Origin: Hydrocarboniphaga sp.
Lineage (GTDB): Bacteria; Pseudomonadota; Gammaproteobacteria; Nevskiales; Nevskiaceae
Assembly (NCBI RefSeq): GCF_028291725.1
Contig: NZ_JAQGNT010000095.1
Coordinates: forward strand, 1-64,000
Direction of reading: 5' to 3'
DNA: 64,000 nt
Part shown: positions 1 to 9,033 of the stretch, piece by piece
Numbering within the stretch: the first letter of the stretch is position 1
Layout: each line of letters starts with the position of its first letter
The notes under the pieces: generated by a model
The model's database searches: none
The model's input: the letters and a program-made list of their open reading frames with translations, nothing else
Told to the model about the DNA's origin: nothing
Translations under genes and position numbers: made by a program

Positions 1-1
1 C

Positions 2-592
2 ACGCCTGCATCGTCCGATGTCGCGGCGATGATCGCCGCGCTGAAGCAGCCGGGCTCGGGCTCAGGCTCGGGATCGTCCGCTGCGCCGGCGTCGCCGGCA
101 ACTGTGATCAGCAGCGGCGCGGAGCCCTCATCGCCCCTGTCCAAAGCCGGGCCGCGCACCGATATTCCCGATCCGAGCTACGTGTTCTTCCGCCGCATTC
201 CCGACAGCCCTCAGGGTCCGCTGGGCGCGCTCGGCGTGTCGCTGACCGCGGGCCGCTCGATCGCGGTGGACCCGCGCACGACGCCGCTGGGCTATCCGGT
301 GTTCCTGTCGACGGTCGCTGCCGACGGCTCGCAGAAAGCCGGGCGCCTGATGTTCGCGCAGGACACCGGCGGTGCGATCCGCGGGCCGGTGCGTGCCGAT
401 TTCTTCTGGGGCTTCGGCCCGCAGGCCGGCGCCCAGGCCGCGGCGATGAACGAGCCCGGCCGCATGTGGCTGCTGTTGCCCAAGGATCTTCAGATCAGCG
501 CCGCCGATCCGGTGAAGACGCGCGGCCCCGGCGGCGTGCTGCGGCCGGCCGAATGCGTGATCGCAGACGACGAGAATTGCGTCGAAGAGTGA
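2..592 (+). CDS. mltA: Membrane-bound lytic murein transglycosylase A, C-terminal part (5' truncated by window edge)
   Basis: The frame is open from the first bases, so only the last ~196 residues are visible. The region from DPSYVFFRRI to the end matches the MltA C-terminal 3D domain: the family's (N/D)PSYVFF motif, then AVDPRTTPLGYPVFL, a FAQDTGGAIRGPVRADFFWG block carrying the conserved Asp, and the GRMWLLLPK ending. MltA is an outer-membrane lipoprotein that cleaves peptidoglycan glycan strands to anhydromuramyl products. Residues before this are a Ser/Gly/Ala/Pro-rich stretch that looks like an insertion or linker. A cysteine-rich tail (ECVIADDENCVEE) follows the domain. The upstream catalytic half is outside the window. 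Confidence 0.85.
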   Translation, partial: TPASSDVAAMIAALKQPGSGSGSGSSAAPASPATVISSGAEPSSPLSKAGPRTDIPDPSYVFFRRIPDSPQGPLGALGVSLTAGRSIAVDPRTTPLGYPVFLSTVAADGSQKAGRLMFAQDTGGAIRGPVRADFFWGFGPQAGAQAAAMNEPGRMWLLLPKDLQISAADPVKTRGPGGVLRPAECVIADDENCVEE

Positions 593-618
593 GGCCCGCA
601 CCGTTGCTTGGGGCGTGG

Positions 619-693
619 AACTGTAGGAGCGGACCTTGTCCGCGATTGAGACCTTGAAGTGCACAATCGCGGACAAGGTCCGCTCCTACAGTT
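619..693. repeat. GTAGGAGCGG-type hairpin repeat
   Basis: Two arms, CTGTAGGAGCGGACCTTGTC and its reverse complement, surround a ~15-base loop. The same family, with variants of the inner bases, recurs at 13067, 15948, 56016 and 57427. It lies between mltA and tssF and resembles the REP-type intergenic repeats common in pseudomonads and xanthomonads. Confidence 0.85.
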
Positions 694-798
694 CCGCGAT
701 TTAGGGTGCCGCTATTCCCAGGGAATAGACCATCCGTTGGATAGTGGCGGCGCCGCGCGCTTCCTAGACTCGCTGTCGAGAAGTGGAGCGCCCGGCGA

Positions 799-2634
799 AT
801 GCTTGAAGACCTGCTACCGCATTACGAAAACGAGCTGACGATCCTGCGCAAGCTGTCGAAAGACTTTGCGCGGCGCTATCCGAAGATCGCCGGTCGCCTG
901 ATGCTCGAGGGCGAGGTCTGCGAAGACCCGCATGTCGAACGCCTGATCGAATCTTTCGCGTTCCTGACCGCACGCATCCATCGCAAGCTCGACGACGAAC
1001 TGCCCGAAGTCACCGAGGCCCTGCTGTCGGTGCTGTATCCGCATTTCCTGCGGCCAGTGCCTTCGATGTCGATCGTGCAGCTCGCGGCCGCGCCCGGCGC
1101 CGGCCTGAGCAGCCGCCAACCGATACCGCGCGGCACGCAGCTGCTGTCGCGCCCGGTCAACGGCATGCCGGTCAAATATCGCACCGCCTACGATGTCGAG
1201 GTCTGGCCGGTCAGCGTCGTCGACGCGCGCCTCGAAGCGCTCGAACGCTCGGCCTTCGTCGCGCGCTCGGCCACGGCGGTGGCGAGCCTGCGCATCCGCG
1301 TGCAGGCCGATGCCGGCATCGTCATCGGCGCGCTGGGCATCGATCGCCTGCGCTTCTACATCGACGGCGAAAGCCCGGTGGTGCATGCGCTCTACGAGCT
1401 GCTGATGAACAGCGTCGAGCGGGTGACGCTGCTGGCGCCGGACAACGCCAGGATCGCGCCGCTGGAATTACCGGCGAGCGTGATCCGCAGCGTCGGATTC
1501 GGTAGTGACGAGGCGCTGCTCGACCACGATCCGCGCTCGTTCCTGGGCTACCAGCTGATCCAGGAATATTTCGTACTGCCCGAGAAATTCCTGTTCTTCG
1601 AGGTCAGTGGTCTCGAGCTGTCGCGCTTCAAGAACGCCGTCGACCTGGTGTTCACGATCAAGCCCTTCGGCCGTCCCGAGCGCCTGGCGAGGCTGGAGCA
1701 GACCGTCGGCGCCGAGACTTTTCGGCTGCACTGCACGCCGATCGTGAATCTGTTCAAGCAACTCGCCGAGCCGGTCCAGATCACCCAGGAGCGCCACGAA
1801 TACCCGGTGATTCCGGACGTGCGCCGGCCGCTGGGGCTGGAGGTCTATTCGATCGACAGCGTGCGCAAGTTCAGCCGCAGCCGCGAGCGCGAGGCGATCG
1901 TCGAGTTCCAGCCGTTCTATTCGATCAAGCACGGCGTCGAAGGCGAGGACGCGGCGAATCATTACTGGCTGGCGCGCCGTGATGCCTCGACGCTGCCGAA
2001 CGACGAGGGCACGCAGATGACGATCGCGCTGGTCGATCGCTCGATGACGCCCAATACACCGGCGGTGGAGACGCTGTCGCTGTCGCTGACCTGCACCAAT
2101 CGGGACTTGCCTGCCTCGCTGCCGTTCGGCGGCAGCGACAGCGCGCTGCAGGTCGAGGAGGGCGGCGCGATCTCGATCGCGCGCCTGCTGAAGAAGCCGA
2201 CCGCGACCTGGCGCGCGCCGATGCGGCTGGCCAATCAATGGCGGCTGATTTCGCATCTGGCGCTGAACCACTTGTCGATCGTCAACGGCGGCCGCGAAGC
2301 CTTGCTGGAAATCCTGAGCCTGTACAACTATGCGGATTCGGCGAGCCTGCGCAAGCAGATCGCCGGCATCGTCGACGTACGCAGCCAGCCCTCGGTGACG
2401 CGCATCGGCACTGCGCCGCGCATGGCTTTTGTCCGCGGTACCGACATTGAGCTGACGTTCGACGAAGACCAGTACGTCGGCTCCGGCATCTACCTGCTGG
2501 CGCGCGTGCTCGACCTGTTTTTCGGCCTGTATTGCACCGGCAACTCGTATACCCGTCTCAGCCTGCGATCACGCCAGCGCGAAGAGCCGATCACGCAGTT
2601 CGCGCCACGCGCCGGCGCGCTGCATTTGATCTGA
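799..2634 (+). CDS. tssF: Type VI secretion baseplate subunit TssF
   Basis: A 611-residue protein starting MLEDLLPHYENELTILRKL, the typical TssF (ImpG/VasA) N-terminus, and ending in the family's QFAPRAGALHLI region. TssF pairs with TssG and TssK to form the wedge of the T6SS baseplate on which the contractile tail is built. Length is typical (~590-620). No tssE is found immediately upstream; the gap to mltA holds only a hairpin repeat, so this is either a separate transcription unit or a split T6SS cluster. tssG and clpV follow in the usual order. Confidence 0.95.
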   Translation: MLEDLLPHYENELTILRKLSKDFARRYPKIAGRLMLEGEVCEDPHVERLIESFAFLTARIHRKLDDELPEVTEALLSVLYPHFLRPVPSMSIVQLAAAPGAGLSSRQPIPRGTQLLSRPVNGMPVKYRTAYDVEVWPVSVVDARLEALERSAFVARSATAVASLRIRVQADAGIVIGALGIDRLRFYIDGESPVVHALYELLMNSVERVTLLAPDNARIAPLELPASVIRSVGFGSDEALLDHDPRSFLGYQLIQEYFVLPEKFLFFEVSGLELSRFKNAVDLVFTIKPFGRPERLARLEQTVGAETFRLHCTPIVNLFKQLAEPVQITQERHEYPVIPDVRRPLGLEVYSIDSVRKFSRSREREAIVEFQPFYSIKHGVEGEDAANHYWLARRDASTLPNDEGTQMTIALVDRSMTPNTPAVETLSLSLTCTNRDLPASLPFGGSDSALQVEEGGAISIARLLKKPTATWRAPMRLANQWRLISHLALNHLSIVNGGREALLEILSLYNYADSASLRKQIAGIVDVRSQPSVTRIGTAPRMAFVRGTDIELTFDEDQYVGSGIYLLARVLDLFFGLYCTGNSYTRLSLRSRQREEPITQFAPRAGALHLI

Positions 2635-2661
2635 TCATGCGCGCCGGGCCGCACGTACTTA

Positions 2662-2778
2662 TCCCTCTCCCGCTTGCGGGAGAGGGTGCCCCGCAGAGGC
2701 GGGTGAGGGGCTTTAGTCCGACTGCGCACCCTCACCCGGCGCTGTGCGCCACCCTCTCCCGCAGGCGGGAGAGGGGAA
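2662..2778. repeat. CCCTCTCCC-type paired hairpin repeat between tssF and tssG
   Basis: The left unit is CCCTCTCCCGCTTGCGGGAG plus AGGG, and the right unit is CCCTCTCCCGCAGGCGGGAG plus AGGGG, both self-complementary. A spacer containing ACCCTCACCC separates them. The last bases (GGGAGAGGGG) also serve as the Shine-Dalgarno of tssG, so a repeat has become part of the translation start. Related copies lie at 6550, 6687 and 9674-9951. Confidence 0.8.
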
Positions 2779-2784
2779 CACGGC

Positions 2785-3858
2785 GTGCGAGTTAGCATGT
2801 CCATCCCGCCCGAAATCCAGACCCCGCTGCAGCGCCTCTACGCCGAGCCGCACCGCTTCGGTTTCTTCCAGGCCGTGCGCCTGATCTATCGCGCCCACGA
2901 TTTCGGCACCCGCTCAACGCCGACCGACCCGGGCCCGCTGCACTTCAGCGTGCCGGCGTCGCTGGCCTTCCCGGCCAGTGAAATCGACGATCTGATCAAG
3001 CCGGCGATCGATGCGATCGACACCACGTTGACGATGCGCGTCAACTTCATGGGCCTGACCGGCACCAGCGGTGTGATGCCGCGGCACTACACCGAGTGGA
3101 TGATCGCGCGCCGCCAGAATCGCGATCCGGTCATGCAGGATTTCTTCGACCTGTTCAACACGCGGCTGATCCAGCTGTTCTGGCGCGCCTGGGCCAAGTA
3201 CCGCGCCGATATCGGCCTGGAATTCGGCCAGGAAAACTCGGTGCTGCGCTATGTATTCCACCTGGTCGGCATGGGCACGCCGAGTCTTTACGAGAAAGTG
3301 TTTCCGCGTCGCAGGCGCGGCGCGGAAGTCGCAGTCGACGCGGTGCTGCCGACGCACGCGCTCGGCTATTACTCGGGGCTGATCTCGCAGCGCCCGCACG
3401 GCATCGGCTCGGTGTCGCAGGTGCTCGGCGATTTCATCGGTGCGCCGGTGGAAGTCGATGGCTGCTTCGGTACCTGGCAAAAAATACCGGATGCGGATCG
3501 TGCGCGCCTGGGCCGCGCTTCGTCCGCGTTGGGCACGGCCTGCGCGCTTGGCAGCTGCTACTGGGACCGCCAGACCACGCTGCGGCTGCGTGTCGGCCCC
3601 TTGAGCGCGGACCGCTACCAGGCGCTGCTGCCCGGCGGATCACTGCTGGCACAGGCGACCGAGCTTGCGCGCTTCATGACCGGCATCGCGGTCGATCTGC
3701 ATTTCAAGCTGCAGCTGTGCAATGCGGACTGGCGGCCGCTGCAGCTTGGCCGCCGCGACCAGCATCCAGCACAGCTCGGCTGGAACACCTGGCTTTCCGG
3801 CGATCGTCGCGGCCGCGCCGCCGACGATTGCGAATTTCATCTTTCCGCTTTGGCTTAA
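2785..3858 (+). CDS. tssG: Type VI secretion baseplate subunit TssG
   Basis: A 357-residue protein with the TssG (ImpH/VasB) hallmark HRFGFFQAVRLIYRA near the N-terminus and the MGLTGTSGVMPRHYTEW motif around residue 90. TssG forms the TssF2-TssG baseplate wedge. The GTG at 2785 was chosen because a GGGAGAGGGG ribosome-binding site sits 8 bases upstream; an ATG at 2797 (MSIPPEIQ) is the alternative. The gene follows tssF after a hairpin repeat and precedes clpV by 17 bases. Confidence 0.92.
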   Translation: MRVSMSIPPEIQTPLQRLYAEPHRFGFFQAVRLIYRAHDFGTRSTPTDPGPLHFSVPASLAFPASEIDDLIKPAIDAIDTTLTMRVNFMGLTGTSGVMPRHYTEWMIARRQNRDPVMQDFFDLFNTRLIQLFWRAWAKYRADIGLEFGQENSVLRYVFHLVGMGTPSLYEKVFPRRRRGAEVAVDAVLPTHALGYYSGLISQRPHGIGSVSQVLGDFIGAPVEVDGCFGTWQKIPDADRARLGRASSALGTACALGSCYWDRQTTLRLRVGPLSADRYQALLPGGSLLAQATELARFMTGIAVDLHFKLQLCNADWRPLQLGRRDQHPAQLGWNTWLSGDRRGRAADDCEFHLSALA

Positions 3859-3875
3859 GCACCGAGGACCGCATC

Positions 3876-6536
3876 ATGACCGTGAATATCCGCTCGCTGG
3901 TTGGCCGGCTCAACAGCAGCACCCGTTCCGCAATGGAAGGTGCGGCCGGGCTGTGCCTGTCGCGCGGCCACTACGACGTCGAGGTCGAGCATCTGCTGCT
4001 GAAGCTGGTCGAGACCGAGAACTCCGACCTGCGCCGTATCCTGCGACAGTTCGAGATCGCACCGGAGACACTGGAACGCGAACTCGGCCGCGCGCTCGAT
4101 GCTTTCAAGAGCGGCAACACGCGCACGCCGGCGTTGTCGCCGCAGATTCCGCAGCTGCTGGAGCGCGGCTGGATCTACGCCAGCGTCGAGTTCGGCGAAT
4201 CGCGCGTGCGCAGCGGCCATCTGCTGGTGGCGCTGCTGGCCGACGAGGAGCTGCGCCGGCTGATCGATCGCCAGTTGAAGTGCCTGGCCGCGATCAATGT
4301 CGAGACGCTGCGCAAGAATTTTCATGCGATCGTCGAGGCCTCCACCGAATCGCGCGATGCACGGCCGATCGGTGATGCCGCTGCTGCCGCGCCGTCGGCC
4401 GATGGCTCGGCCGCAGCGTCGCCCGGCAGGCCGAGTGCAACACCGAATCTCGACCAGTTCTGCACCAACCTCACGCAGCGCGCGCGTGAAGGCAAGCTCG
4501 ATCCGGTGCTCGGCCGCGACGCCGAGATCCGGTTGATGGTCGACGTGCTGACACGACGCCGCCAGAACAATCCGATCCTGACCGGCGAGGCCGGCGTCGG
4601 CAAGACCGCGGTGGTCGAAGGCCTGGCCACGCGCATCCACGCCGGCGACGTGCCGCCGGCGCTGAAAGGTGTCGAGCTGATGTCGCTGGATCTGGGCCTG
4701 CTGCAGGCCGGTGCCAGCGTCAAGGGCGAATTCGAGAATCGATTGAAGGGCGTGATCGACGAGGTCAAGAAGAGCCTCAAGCCGATCATCATGTTCATCG
4801 ACGAGGCGCATACGCTGATTGGTGCCGGCGGCGCCGCCGGCCAGAACGACGCGGCCAATCTGCTCAAACCCGCGCTGGCGCGCGGCGAGATGCGCACGAT
4901 CGCGGCGACCACCTGGAGCGAGTACAAGAAATATTTCGAGAAAGATCCGGCGCTGACGCGGCGCTTCCAGGTGATCAAGGTCGAGGAGCCCGACGACGCG
5001 CGCGCGGTGATCATGCTGCGCGGCATCGTCAAGGCGATGGCCGCGCATCACAAGGTCCGCATTCTCGACGAAGCCGTGGTTGAAGCCGTAAAGCTGTCGT
5101 CGCGATATATAACCGGCCGCCAGTTGCCGGACAAAGCCGTCAGCGTGCTCGACACTGCCTGCGCCAAGATCGCGATCGGCCAGAACGCAACGCCGGCCGC
5201 GATCGAGGACGCCACGCGCAAACGCGACGCGCTAGCCGCCGAACACGAGGCGCTGAGCCGCGAAGCCGCGTCGGGCTCGGACCACGCCAAGCGCCTGGCC
5301 GAGATCGACGAGGAAGCCGCCAGAATCGGCGCGACGCTGACGACGCTGCAGGCGCGCTGGAACCAGGAGAAGGAGCTGGTCGCGAGCGCGATCAAGCAGC
5401 TCGATGCGCTCGACACCTTGCCGCCGGAATCGGCCGAGCGTGTCGTCGCCGGCAAGGTGCTCGAAGACCTGCGTACGCAGCTGAAAGCGCTGCAGACCGA
5501 CACACCGATGGTGCAGGCCCTGGTCGATGGCGCCACCGTCGCGCAGGTGATTTCCGGCTGGACCGGAATCCCGCTCGGCAAGATGGTGTCCGACGAGATC
5601 GCGATCGTGCTGAAGCTGCGCGAGCAGCTGGAGATGCGCGTGATCGGCCAGTCGCATGCGCTCGACGCGATAGCCCAACGTGTTCGTACCTCGCGCGCCA
5701 ACCTCGAAGATCCGAACAAGCCCAAAGGCGTGTTCCTACTGGTCGGCACCAGCGGCGTCGGCAAGACCGAAACCGCGATCGCGCTGGCCGACACCTTGTA
5801 CGGCGGCGAGCGCTCGATGATCACGATCAACATGAGCGAATACCAGGAGGCGCATACGGTCTCCAGCCTCAAGGGCTCGCCGCCGGGCTACGTCGGTTAC
5901 GGCGAAGGCGGCGTGCTGACCGAGGCGGTGCGGCGCCGTCCTTACAGCGTGGTGCTGCTCGACGAGATCGAGAAAGCGCATCCCGACGTGCTCGAGCTGT
6001 TCTTCCAGGTCTTCGACAAGGGCGTCATGGAAGACGGCGAGGGCCGCGAGATCGACTTCAAGAATGCCTTGATCATTCTGACCTCGAACGTCGGTACCGA
6101 CCTGATCATGCGCGCCTGCATGCGCGGCGGCGACGACGCGCCGCCCGAGCCCGCAAGCCTGATCGAGCTGCTGCGACCGGAATTGAACGATGCCTTCAAG
6201 CCGGCCTTTCTCGGCCGCACCACGATCATCCCGTTCTATCCGCTGCGCGACGAGAACCTGAAGAAGATCGTGCGGCTCAAGCTCGGCAAGATCGGCAAGC
6301 GCATCGCCGCCAACCATCGCGCGGCGTTCACGTTCGACGACGCGCTGGTGGACGCGGTGGCGGCGCGCTGCACCGAAGTCGATTCGGGCGCGCGCAACAT
6401 CGACAACATCCTCGCCGGCACGATGCTGCCGCAGATCGCCGAGCAGGTACTGACGCGAATGGCGGAGAGCCGCGGCATCGAGCGGATCGCGGCGAGCGTG
6501 AGTGCGGATGGTGGTTTCGAATACGTGGTCGAGTAG
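3876..6536 (+). CDS. tssH: Type VI secretion ATPase ClpV (TssH)
   Basis: An 886-residue AAA+ unfoldase, the normal ClpV length. It has a Clp N-terminal repeat domain (residues ~1-150), a first AAA domain with Walker A GEAGVGKT (~236) and Walker B MFIDEAHTLIGAGG, a middle coiled-coil region, and a second AAA domain with GTSGVGKTE (~623) and VVLLDEIEKAHPDV. ClpV disassembles contracted TssB/TssC sheaths for recycling. The ATG at 3876 (MTVNIRSLVGRLN) is the family start; the frame is open far upstream but that part only overlaps tssG out of frame. The last ~45 bases are partly duplicated downstream (see 6606-6666). Confidence 0.96.
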   Translation: MTVNIRSLVGRLNSSTRSAMEGAAGLCLSRGHYDVEVEHLLLKLVETENSDLRRILRQFEIAPETLERELGRALDAFKSGNTRTPALSPQIPQLLERGWIYASVEFGESRVRSGHLLVALLADEELRRLIDRQLKCLAAINVETLRKNFHAIVEASTESRDARPIGDAAAAAPSADGSAAASPGRPSATPNLDQFCTNLTQRAREGKLDPVLGRDAEIRLMVDVLTRRRQNNPILTGEAGVGKTAVVEGLATRIHAGDVPPALKGVELMSLDLGLLQAGASVKGEFENRLKGVIDEVKKSLKPIIMFIDEAHTLIGAGGAAGQNDAANLLKPALARGEMRTIAATTWSEYKKYFEKDPALTRRFQVIKVEEPDDARAVIMLRGIVKAMAAHHKVRILDEAVVEAVKLSSRYITGRQLPDKAVSVLDTACAKIAIGQNATPAAIEDATRKRDALAAEHEALSREAASGSDHAKRLAEIDEEAARIGATLTTLQARWNQEKELVASAIKQLDALDTLPPESAERVVAGKVLEDLRTQLKALQTDTPMVQALVDGATVAQVISGWTGIPLGKMVSDEIAIVLKLREQLEMRVIGQSHALDAIAQRVRTSRANLEDPNKPKGVFLLVGTSGVGKTETAIALADTLYGGERSMITINMSEYQEAHTVSSLKGSPPGYVGYGEGGVLTEAVRRRPYSVVLLDEIEKAHPDVLELFFQVFDKGVMEDGEGREIDFKNALIILTSNVGTDLIMRACMRGGDDAPPEPASLIELLRPELNDAFKPAFLGRTTIIPFYPLRDENLKKIVRLKLGKIGKRIAANHRAAFTFDDALVDAVAARCTEVDSGARNIDNILAGTMLPQIAEQVLTRMAESRGIERIAASVSADGGFEYVVE

Positions 6537-6544
6537 CAATGAGC

Positions 6545-6735
6545 GCGCCCTCTCCCTCTCCCGGCGCTGTCGCGCCACCCTCTCCCAGGAGAGGGAAAGC
6601 CGGAGTGTGTCGCCGTGACTGTGAACGCAGATGGCGGTTTCGAGTAGGGGGTCGAGTAGCAATGAGCCTGCAACAGCCTGAGTATTTCCCCTCTCCTGGG
6701 AGAGGGTGCCCCGAAGGGGTGGGAGAGGGTCGCTG
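6545..6735. repeat. Hairpin repeats and duplicated clpV tail between clpV and vgrG
   Basis: This 200-base gap holds CCCTCTCCC/GGGAGAGGG-type hairpins at about 6550-6597 and 6687-6730. Between them, 6606-6666 repeats the end of clpV imperfectly: GATGGTGGTTTCGA and GGTCGAGTAGCAATGAGC occur at ~6500-6545, and GATGGCGGTTTCGA and GGTCGAGTAGCAATGAGC at ~6625-6666. The second hairpin supplies the GGGAGAGGG ribosome-binding site of vgrG. Confidence 0.75.
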
Positions 6736-9033
6736 ATGGCCTACTCCCAGGAAGCGCGCCTTTTCGAGCTGAGCACGCCGCTCGACGACGACGATCTGGT
6801 CGTGCGCGAGTTCCGTGGTACCGAGCGCGTCTCGCAGTGCTTCCGCTTCGAGTTGTCGCTGGTGTCGCCTGACGACACGATCGACGCCGAGCAGCTGATC
6901 ACCCAGCGCGTCACGCTGCGCGTCGAGACCGCGGAAGGCGAGCGCCACTGGACCGGCTTCATCGCGAGCTTCGAGCGCGTGGGTGAGATCAAGATCGAAG
7001 GCGAGGACGAGGTTTACACCGACTATTCCTGCGAGATCGTGCCGCTGCTGGCGTTCCTGGCCCAGGACGACGGCCAGCGCATCTTTCAGAACAAGACCGT
7101 GCGCGACATCGTCGAGGAGCTGTTCCAGCAGTTCCAGATCAGCGACTACGAGTTCCATCTGTCCGAGACCTACGCACCGATCGAATACTGCGTGCAGTAC
7201 CAGGAGACCACGCTGGCCTTCATCGAGCGGATACTGGAGCGCGCCGGCATCTACTACTTCTTCAAGCACGAGGCCGAGCGCGAGCTGCTGGTGCTGACCG
7301 ACAACCGCGACAACAACCCGGCGCTGGAACAGCAGCATATCGAGTTCCACGCCGAGGGCCTGACCGACGGCGACGTGATCAGCAAGCTGAAACGGCGCCA
7401 GGCGCTGCGCACCGGCCGCGTGGTGATGCGCGACTTCAACTTCGAAAAGCCGCGCAGCCCGATCGAAGTCTCGGTCGACACGCTGATCAAGACCGGCGAC
7501 AACGCCAACTACGAGCGCTATCGGTATCCGGGCGGATTCGCCGATCGCGACCAGGGCGAAAACGTCGCGCGGCTGCTGATGGAAAGCGAGGAAGCCGAGC
7601 ACGAGATTCTCGACGGCGACAGCAACGTGCGGCTGCTGACGCCGGGCTATACCTTCACATTGACAGGCCATCCCGACGACCAGCTCAACGAGGACCAGCT
7701 GGTGCTCGAAGTGCGGCACGACGGCCGCAACAATCTGGGCCGCGGCGGCGAGCAGGGCCATTACCGCAACCAGTTCTCGGTGATGCCGAGCCGCGTGCAG
7801 TACCGGCCGCCGGTGAACCGCCGCCGTGCGCGCGTCGATGGCCCGCATACCGCGATCGTGGTCGGCCCGACGGGCGAGGAGATCTACACCGACCAGTACG
7901 GCCGGGTGAAGGTCAAGTTCCATTGGGACCGCTCGGCCACTGCCGACGACAAGAGCTCATGCTGGCTGCGCGTCGCGCAGATCTGGGCCGGCCGCCAGTA
8001 CGGCGCGTTCTTCCTGCCACGCATCGGCATGGAGGTGATGGTCGATTTTCTGGAAGGCGACCCGGACCGGCCGATCGTCACCGGCTGCCTGTACAACGCC
8101 GACAACATGCCGCCGTACGAGCTGCCGGCCGAGGCGACCAAGTCGACGATCAAGACCAACTCGAGCAAGGGTGGCGGCGGCTTCAACGAGCTGCGCTTCG
8201 AGGACAAGAAAGACAACGAGCAGCTGTTCATCAACGCGCAGAAGGATATGGACCTGCGTGTCGGCAACGACAGACGCGACTGGACCGAGCGTGATCACAA
8301 CCTCGTCGTGAATCGCGACCGCATGGACGAGACCCATCGCAGCCATCACGCCTACGTCAATGAAAAGCGCGTCGCCGAGGTCAAGGGCGACGATCACCTG
8401 ACGGTCGGCGGCCTGCAGGCGATCAAGATCGGCGGCTCGCTGTCGCTGAAAGTCGGCAGCGACATCGGCGAATCCTGTGTCAATCACAGCGAGGCGGCCT
8501 CATCCAACTGGTATGTCAATGCCGGCGCCAACGTGGTGATCGAGGCCGGCGCGATGATCACGCTGAAAGTCGGCGGCAGCTCGGTGACGATCTCCGCCGC
8601 CGGCGTGACCCTCGACGGCCCGCTGGCCAAGATCAATTGCGGCGGCTCGGCAGGCTCGGGCTCCGCCGCGTCGCTGGTGTCGCCGATGGCGGTGCTGGCG
8701 GCCGCTGCGGCACTGACCGCGAAGCCCGGAGCGGAGATGGCGATGTCGCCGCTGGCCGACCAGCGCGGCGCGGCGCCGCCGAACGACGCCAAGTCGCACG
8801 ACCCCGACGCCGAAGAGAACCAGGACAAGACGCACTACATCGAGATCGCGTTGGTCGACGAGGCCGGCCAGCCGGTCGCCGGTGCCGCGGTCAAGGTCAC
8901 ATTGCCTGATGGCGAATCGGTCGCCTCCGGTACCACCGACGAGAAGGGCCTGTACAAGGTCAGCAATATCGATCCCGGCGAATGCCAAGTCGCGTTCCCG
9001 GATTTCGACGACGAAGCCTGGGAGGAAAGCTGA
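6736..9033 (+). CDS. vgrG: Type VI secretion tip protein VgrG (TssI)
   Basis: A 765-residue VgrG. The N-terminal gp27-like part holds the FIERILERAGIYYFF signature (~170). The gp5-type OB-fold (~390-475) carries DQYGRVKVKFHWDR and MEVMVDFLEGDPDRPIVTG, followed by the repetitive beta-helix spike. A 65-residue extension after a Ser/Ala-rich linker (HYIEIALVDEAGQPVAGAAV, then TTDEKGLYKVSNIDPGECQV) looks like a carboxypeptidase-regulatory-like beta-sandwich and could be an effector or adaptor docking module. The ATG at 6736 follows GGGAGAGGG. The gene's TGA overlaps the ATG of the next gene by one base, indicating translational coupling. Confidence 0.95.
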   Translation: MAYSQEARLFELSTPLDDDDLVVREFRGTERVSQCFRFELSLVSPDDTIDAEQLITQRVTLRVETAEGERHWTGFIASFERVGEIKIEGEDEVYTDYSCEIVPLLAFLAQDDGQRIFQNKTVRDIVEELFQQFQISDYEFHLSETYAPIEYCVQYQETTLAFIERILERAGIYYFFKHEAERELLVLTDNRDNNPALEQQHIEFHAEGLTDGDVISKLKRRQALRTGRVVMRDFNFEKPRSPIEVSVDTLIKTGDNANYERYRYPGGFADRDQGENVARLLMESEEAEHEILDGDSNVRLLTPGYTFTLTGHPDDQLNEDQLVLEVRHDGRNNLGRGGEQGHYRNQFSVMPSRVQYRPPVNRRRARVDGPHTAIVVGPTGEEIYTDQYGRVKVKFHWDRSATADDKSSCWLRVAQIWAGRQYGAFFLPRIGMEVMVDFLEGDPDRPIVTGCLYNADNMPPYELPAEATKSTIKTNSSKGGGGFNELRFEDKKDNEQLFINAQKDMDLRVGNDRRDWTERDHNLVVNRDRMDETHRSHHAYVNEKRVAEVKGDDHLTVGGLQAIKIGGSLSLKVGSDIGESCVNHSEAASSNWYVNAGANVVIEAGAMITLKVGGSSVTISAAGVTLDGPLAKINCGGSAGSGSAASLVSPMAVLAAAAALTAKPGAEMAMSPLADQRGAAPPNDAKSHDPDAEENQDKTHYIEIALVDEAGQPVAGAAVKVTLPDGESVASGTTDEKGLYKVSNIDPGECQVAFPDFDDEAWEES

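Noticed and set aside
3096-3875. A 5' extension of the clpV frame by 260 codons
   Set aside because: It overlaps tssG in another frame, and the clpV family N-terminus starts at the ATG at 3876.
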